Source of the DNA: Romanomermis culicivorax
Taxonomy: Eukaryota > Nematoda > Enoplea > Mermithida > Mermithidae
NCBI GenBank assembly: GCA_963922205.1
Contig: CAWUHX010000374.1
Coordinates: 1 to 64,000 of the forward strand
Length of the DNA stretch: 64,000 nucleotides
Direction: 5' to 3'
Part shown: positions 59,245 to 64,000 of the stretch, piece after piece
How the letters are laid out: every line of letters starts with the position of its first letter
How positions within the stretch are numbered: the first letter of the stretch is position 1
Notes under the pieces: model-generated
The model's database searches: none
What the model saw: only the letters and a program-made list of their open reading frames with translations
What the model was told of the DNA's origin: nothing
Program-made: the position numbers and the translations under genes

Positions 59245-60615
59245 GCTTCTTACAGCCCTCAATTAATAAAAAAATCACTAATACCTGTTGCATAATGATG
59301 TGGCCCATTTATGCTTTACAGGAACCACACATATTTTAAAAATTAAGATTTCACACTTTCTGGAACAGGGTGTCTGCAAGATATCCAATGGTGATTTCCC
59401 TGTCAAGGATGCCAATTTTTGTCATGAAAAAGAGAAATTTTATGATGAAATTTACTGGAAAGCTAACCTCATTTGTCCATAGGGGATCAGGCATTGTCTT
59501 AAATAACAAGAGACTAGGTTTGCATATGACTGAAAATGTAGGAATGAAATTTATTCTGATATTAAAAATCTTACATTGAATATATGTGAGAATGTAGGAA
59601 TGTAAATGTAGGGAAAAACGCGTGTACTTATACAAATTTGTTATCTACAATGAAGGTTCAGCTCAGTATAGTGATAAAAAAGTGTGGAAAACTATCAACC
59701 TACTTTTTCCGATAACTTTTTAATGTTAAATTTTTTTCTCTGGAAAGGCTTCTTTGAAGTTGGTCTTCTGCATTCTATTTACTTTAGGAATCATTAGTTA
59801 ATGTAGAAGCATTGCTTTTCATGACTTGTAATGTGTAGGTTTTGTCATATTTTCTGCTTACACTTCATTTTTCCTCCTTTATTGTATGCATAACTGTGAT
59901 ATTTTACAGCACCATGAGGTAGACTGTAAATGTGGCCAACACTGGTAGGATGGACGACAACATTCTCAACATGAATGATGAGAAATTCTTTGCAGGGCTG
60001 AACAATATAAATGAAATGAGAACCCTTCTAAAATGCAAAGTTATTCCACACACAGGGGTAATTCCAGGGCTTATCCGAGGCAGTTTCTGACCATTTACCT
60101 GGAAAAGATTGCTGGAAAATTTTGGAAACAAAATAATTAGCAACTGGGAAAGACTGGAAAATGCAGGCAATGCTACTACTTTTGCAAGGGTATGAGGAAA
60201 AATAAATTTGAGGTTAAGAAAACTGGAATTAAACACAAATGTCATTTTTCAGAAGAATGCAGGAGTTATGCTGTTCATGAGGAGAAAGCAAACGTTCTGA
60301 ACAAAGTTGACAAGTCACCCCAAAACCCACCACCAAGTGGTTGGAATGACCTCAATAAAGACAGTAGGTCTGACTGATGACCAATGCAAAGCTAATGGCC
60401 TCATATTAATAGATGAAGCTCAAATAGACAGTAAGAGACTAGATACTTTTTATGAAAGTCTCAAAACAAAAGTTGGAATGTTACAGATGAGAACATTAGT
60501 AAGGCTAGTTGAACTGGGCATTTTTTGAAGTCAGGCATAGTCACATGACTATGTATCCCCACGTCACATGACTATGCATGACTGTTGATGTCATGTCTCC
60601 CTCAGTTCCACTGAT
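59245..60615. other. Noncoding stretch, possible LTR plus unassigned sequence
   Basis: The left part may be the BEL/Pao LTR. Plus-strand pieces at 59915-60180, 60192-60377 and 60307-60528 look mildly coding-like (for example GIKHKCHFSEECRSYAVHEE), but I cannot assign them. Inverted CATAGTCACATGACTATG motifs repeat at 60536-60580. Confidence 0.4.
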
Positions 60616-60619
60616 AGAA

Positions 60620-60692
60620 AAAATCTGTCATTAGAGGGATACGAACTCCAGTGGTCAGATTGACAGTCGAGGATACTGCCACTCATCCATGC
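60620..60692 (-). tRNA. tRNA-Asp-like sequence (pseudogene or SINE head)
   Basis: The minus strand from 60692 reads like a tRNA: an A-box-like GATGAGTGGCAGTATCC, an anticodon loop CTGTCAA with GTC (Asp), and a B-box-like GAGTTCGTATCCC. Spacing and the GTGG..AGTATCC..CTGTCA pattern resemble tRNA-Asp. The anticodon and acceptor stems pair poorly, so it is not a functional tRNA gene; a pseudogene or the head of a tRNA-derived SINE is likely. It ends exactly where the next hAT element begins. Confidence 0.45.
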
Positions 60693-63600
60693 CAGTGGCA
60701 GAGCCAGGGGGGGTGCTTGGGTGCTTGAGCACCCTACGGAATTTATGAATTATGTTGAAAAATTGTCATGGTTTAATTGTTGCTAAAACAAATCCAAAGC
60801 TGTGCGTTGTTACTGTAATAATTTTATTGGATTTCTATAATAATTTTATCGGATTTTTTTGACAAATATCTGGCTGCTGCTAGGATGCTGAATAAAAAGA
60901 ATAATCATTTATATTTCAAATAAAAATGAGGGACTATAGTTAATCTGAATTTGGCCTGACGTTTTTCTCAGTTTTATTCCTCTTAGTGACTGATTTTATT
61001 TTCACATCAAGGTGTGCACAGAAAAAAACCCTGAGTATAATCTATTTTTTCCAGGCTAAAATGGCAAAACGTCAGAAGACTCTGGATGCTTTCCGTTTTA
61101 TGCCGTCAAGCAGTGTGATGATAGACGAACCTGAAGGGGATGAAGTGGATGCTGCATTGTCCCCAACTAGGGACGATCCTATAAGCAATGAATCTGATGT
61201 GTGTTGGAGCAATAAAAGTATGAGAAATACATGATGCTTTGTATAAGAATAACATTTTTATTTTTCAGATGAAATTGGAAATTATATTGAACAACAAATT
61301 TCTGATGCTGTCAAAAAAGAATTACTCGAAAATCATTCGATGCCGCCAGAAAATTTTCATTTTCCTAAGGGAAATGATAGAAGATCTTTTCAGAATAATT
61401 GGCTAAAAAAGTTTTCTTGGTTAAAATATAGTCAGCTGAAAAGTGGTGCTTTTTGTGTTCTGTGTGCTTTGTTTGCAACAGGAATCCAATCAAATAAACA
61501 GCTTGGATTGCTTGTAAAACGCCCTTTCACAAATTACCAAGTAGCTTAAATTTTTTGAATTTATTTTTCAAACATTTTACATTCTTTTCTTCAGATAGCG
61601 CTCGAAAGTTTTTCCCAACATGAAAAGCGTGAATACCATTGCTTTAGCATGTCTAAAGCTGCCAGCTTTTTGGAAACAAGCAATGCTGCTTCTGAAAATG
61701 TTGCTCAACAATGCAACAGAAAGGATAGAGAAAACCGCGAAAAGAACAGAAAATTGTGAGAATCTAAGCATAACATAATTTTGTCAAATATTAATTGCAT
61801 TTTTCAGCTTGTCTGAACTCATTGACCTAATTATTCTGTTTGGCTCTCAAAATATCCCAATGCGTGGACACCGAGAAAATTTTGATCTAGACGCGCAAAC
61901 AGACCACAATAATGGAAATTTTGTTGAAGTTCTAAAATTTATTATAAAAAATAATCCAAATTCGGCTTTGCATAATCACTTTATGAATGCTGCAAAAAAT
62001 GCCCAATATATTTCACCCGAAATCCAGAATGATTTGATCAATTGTTGTGCCAGTGTGCTGCAGGTGATAGCTGCATTTTTTCAGAATTTACCTGTCACGA
62101 GTCAAATATTTTTTCTTAGAGTACATATGTTGAAGAAGCAAACAAAGCCGGAATTTTCGCTGTAATTGCTGATGAAGCCACAGATTGCTGTGGCACAGAA
62201 ATCATGAGCATTAGTATACGCTACGTCTATGAAGTAAGAAGGCCTTTAAAATTCTTCATACTGTATGCTAATGTAAATGTTTCTATATTGCCTAGAAAAA
62301 AATTAAAGAATGCTTTCTTGGTTTCAGTAATTTGTCAGAAATGACTGGAAAATCAATTGCCATTGCTTTATTGAAATTTTTGCGAGAAACAGGACTTCAT
62401 CTTTCAAAATTGAAGGCACAATGTTATGATGGTGCTTCTTCAATGTCAGGTATCTGATTTTGTGACCTTTCTGGTGTCTTTTCTAAATCTATATGTGTTC
62501 TTTATGTCATACAGGTTGCATCAAAGGTGCGCAATCAGTGGTTCGAGAAACATGCCCTACTGCAAGATATATTCACTGCGCTTCTCATCAGCTAAACTTG
62601 GCACCTAGTAAAGCATCCTCAGTTACCTCAGTCGGCACTGTTATATCTAAAATTCAAGTAATTTCTGTATTTCCTGCTTTTGCAGCTTGATTACTCTTAT
62701 TTTTCCAGGAAATAACTTTCTACTTTTTGACTTCACCAAAACGCAAAGAAATTTTACGGAAAATAATCGAAACCCATCCATCATATGCACATGATAAGTT
62801 GATCAAATTATGCCTTACGAGGTATGTAATAACATCAATCCCAGTAAGCTTAATGTAATTTATGCTTGTTTCAGATGGGTTGAAAAACATCATTCAATCG
62901 ATCGTTTCAATGAGCTATTTTCGGCAATTATTGAATCACTTGAACAAATTAAAAATATCTCAAAAGATGCTGATGTAAATCTATTTTTTGTCTTTATAAA
63001 AATGTAGCATTTATGTTTACAGGCAGCATCGTTCAAAGCTTATATGTGTACTTTTGAATTCATTTTTGTGCTAAAAATGGTTTCAAAATTTTGGGACCAA
63101 TTTATCATAATCAGTTCAAGCTTACAGAAGCAAAATATCGATCTTATGGAAATGCACTCAAAGATATCCCGATTTATTGAATTTGTTGAACTTGCAATGG
63201 ACGATGAAAAACTGTTTAACCGTATTTTTGACGATTCATTTGTTGGTAAGCAGATTTTTAGCCTTTTAGTTTAAAATGTCTAATTTACTCTAGTTTTAAT
63301 TTTATTAAATTATTCGCAGCTATGGGCAAAATCGATGGCATGTCTGAATCAATACCATCATTCAACAAACAGAAATATATCAGTGCTCGACAGCAGTATC
63401 ATCATGAAATTTACAAAGCATATTTACGGGAAGTCAAGGACAATCTGAAATTGCATTTTAATCAAGAAACAAAGATGATCTATCGTTTGCAATGGTTGAT
63501 ACCAGCTTATTTTCCTGGTAGGTAAAAAAGTATATGCAATCCACATTGAATTTATAATGGCATTTTTTCAGAAGATAAAAGCAAAGTTGAACGAATTTTC

Positions 63601-64000
63601 GATGATTTTGTAGATGATCTCGACTGTACCAGAAGCAAGTTTGAAGCTGAATATAGCATGTGGGCATCGCAATTTTCTAGTCAAGATAGCTTACCGTCTA
63701 CAATTGATTATACTTTATCCGTCTGCAACCCAAATTTTGAGCCAAATATTTTTCATTTATTACAAGTAATAAAACACATTCATATTATGATTGAAGCTTA
63801 TGTTTCATTCTTTTCAGTTATTCGCCACAATTCCTGCCACAACTTGCACCGCGGAACGAAGTTTTTCAACCCTGAAACGAGTCAAAACTTATCTGCGAAA
63901 TACCATGGGTGAAAAAAGAGTAACTGGACTGGCTTTACTGAATATTTATCGACCAACTAGTCTGGGCAAAGATAAAATTATTGAAAAATTTAAAATTGAA
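60693..64000 (+). mobile_element. hAT transposon, left end and body, cut by the window end
   Basis: The left terminus reads CAGTGGCAGAGCCAGGGGGG, a typical hAT-type end, and is followed by a GC-rich subterminal stretch with GTGCTTGGGTGCTTGAGCAC. The 8 bases before it are ATCCATGC (60685-60692); if the right end is found, this should be the duplicated target. An uninterrupted transposase gene follows. The right TIR lies beyond position 64000. Confidence 0.85.
61061..64000 (+). CDS. hAT transposase, intact as far as visible, 13 exons, 3' end missing
   Basis: Exons are 61061-61217, 61269-61540, 61595-61755, 61808-62063, 62120-62233, 62296-62449, 62515-62657, 62709-62821, 62875-62974, 63023-63245, 63320-63517, 63572-63765 and 63818 to the edge. 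All introns are GT-AG and 47-74 bp. The 756 codons are open and in phase throughout. ATG 61061 follows an acceptor-like TTTTTTCCAG, so a 5' untranslated exon is likely. Motifs: zinc-finger region with C115-x2-C118; D300 and D304 in VIADEATD; D365 in CYDGASSMSG; HCASHQLNLA; LTRWVEKH; and the C-terminal dimerisation block with E708 in TAERSFSTLKR. It resembles the ZMYM1/DUF4371 hAT lineage. Role: element excision and insertion. Probably recent and possibly active. Confidence 0.92.

Overview
The window is AT-rich eukaryotic DNA, almost certainly from a metazoan with a transposon-laden genome. The signs are GT-AG introns of about 50-100 bp inside the two intact coding regions, reading frames that work with the standard code, and a metazoan set of mobile elements: Ty3/gypsy, BEL/Pao, Penelope-like, an APE-type LINE, two hAT lineages, a 4-bp-TSD DDD/E transposon and a Polinton-like inverted-repeat element. 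The mix would suit an arthropod or other invertebrate, but I cannot name the species. I found no convincing host protein gene, rRNA or CRISPR array in 64 kb.

Layout. 1-6.35 kb: decayed Ty3/gypsy element on the minus strand (RT, protease, an odd Cys-rich segment, gag, possible primer-binding site), split by a 300-bp GC-rich TTAA-flanked MITE at 2782-3081. 7.4-8.3 kb: Penelope-like RT remnant, plus strand. 8.3-12.6 kb: noncoding, with short repeats and minisatellites. 12.6-18.23 kb: a compositionally distinct leader-like block ending in a gag fragment; it holds a ~66-bp tandem array whose units carry a TGACGTCA-like site and a stem-loop with apparent compensatory changes. 18.2-26.8 kb: AT-rich, largely unassigned, with one interspersed repeat and a possible decayed gene at 24.7-26.2 kb. 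26.8-30.2 kb: a broken hAT transposase gene. 30.68-37.77 kb: a 7.1-kb element with 246/279-bp inverted repeats, AGTAGT/ACTACT ends and a 6-bp CATGTT duplication, without recognisable genes, itself invaded by a 1.6-kb hAT-type element with a perfect 8-bp duplication. 38.17-41.49 kb: an intact 3.3-kb DNA transposon with 31-bp TIRs, AAAT flanks and a six-exon gene for a 707-residue DDD/E-like protein. 45.0-46.3 kb: LINE endonuclease remnant. 46.3-55.1 kb: mostly noncoding with three tandem arrays. 55.1-59.24 kb: decayed BEL/Pao element, minus strand. 60.6-60.69 kb: tRNA-Asp-like sequence. 60.69 kb to the window end: an apparently intact hAT element whose transposase runs open through 13 exons.

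The most notable items are the intact 38.2-41.5 kb transposon, whose reconstructed reading frame, TIRs and subterminal repeats agree with each other, the gutted Polinton-like element just upstream, and the structured 66-bp array. Two elements (38.2 kb and 60.7 kb) look young and possibly active; the rest are molecular fossils.
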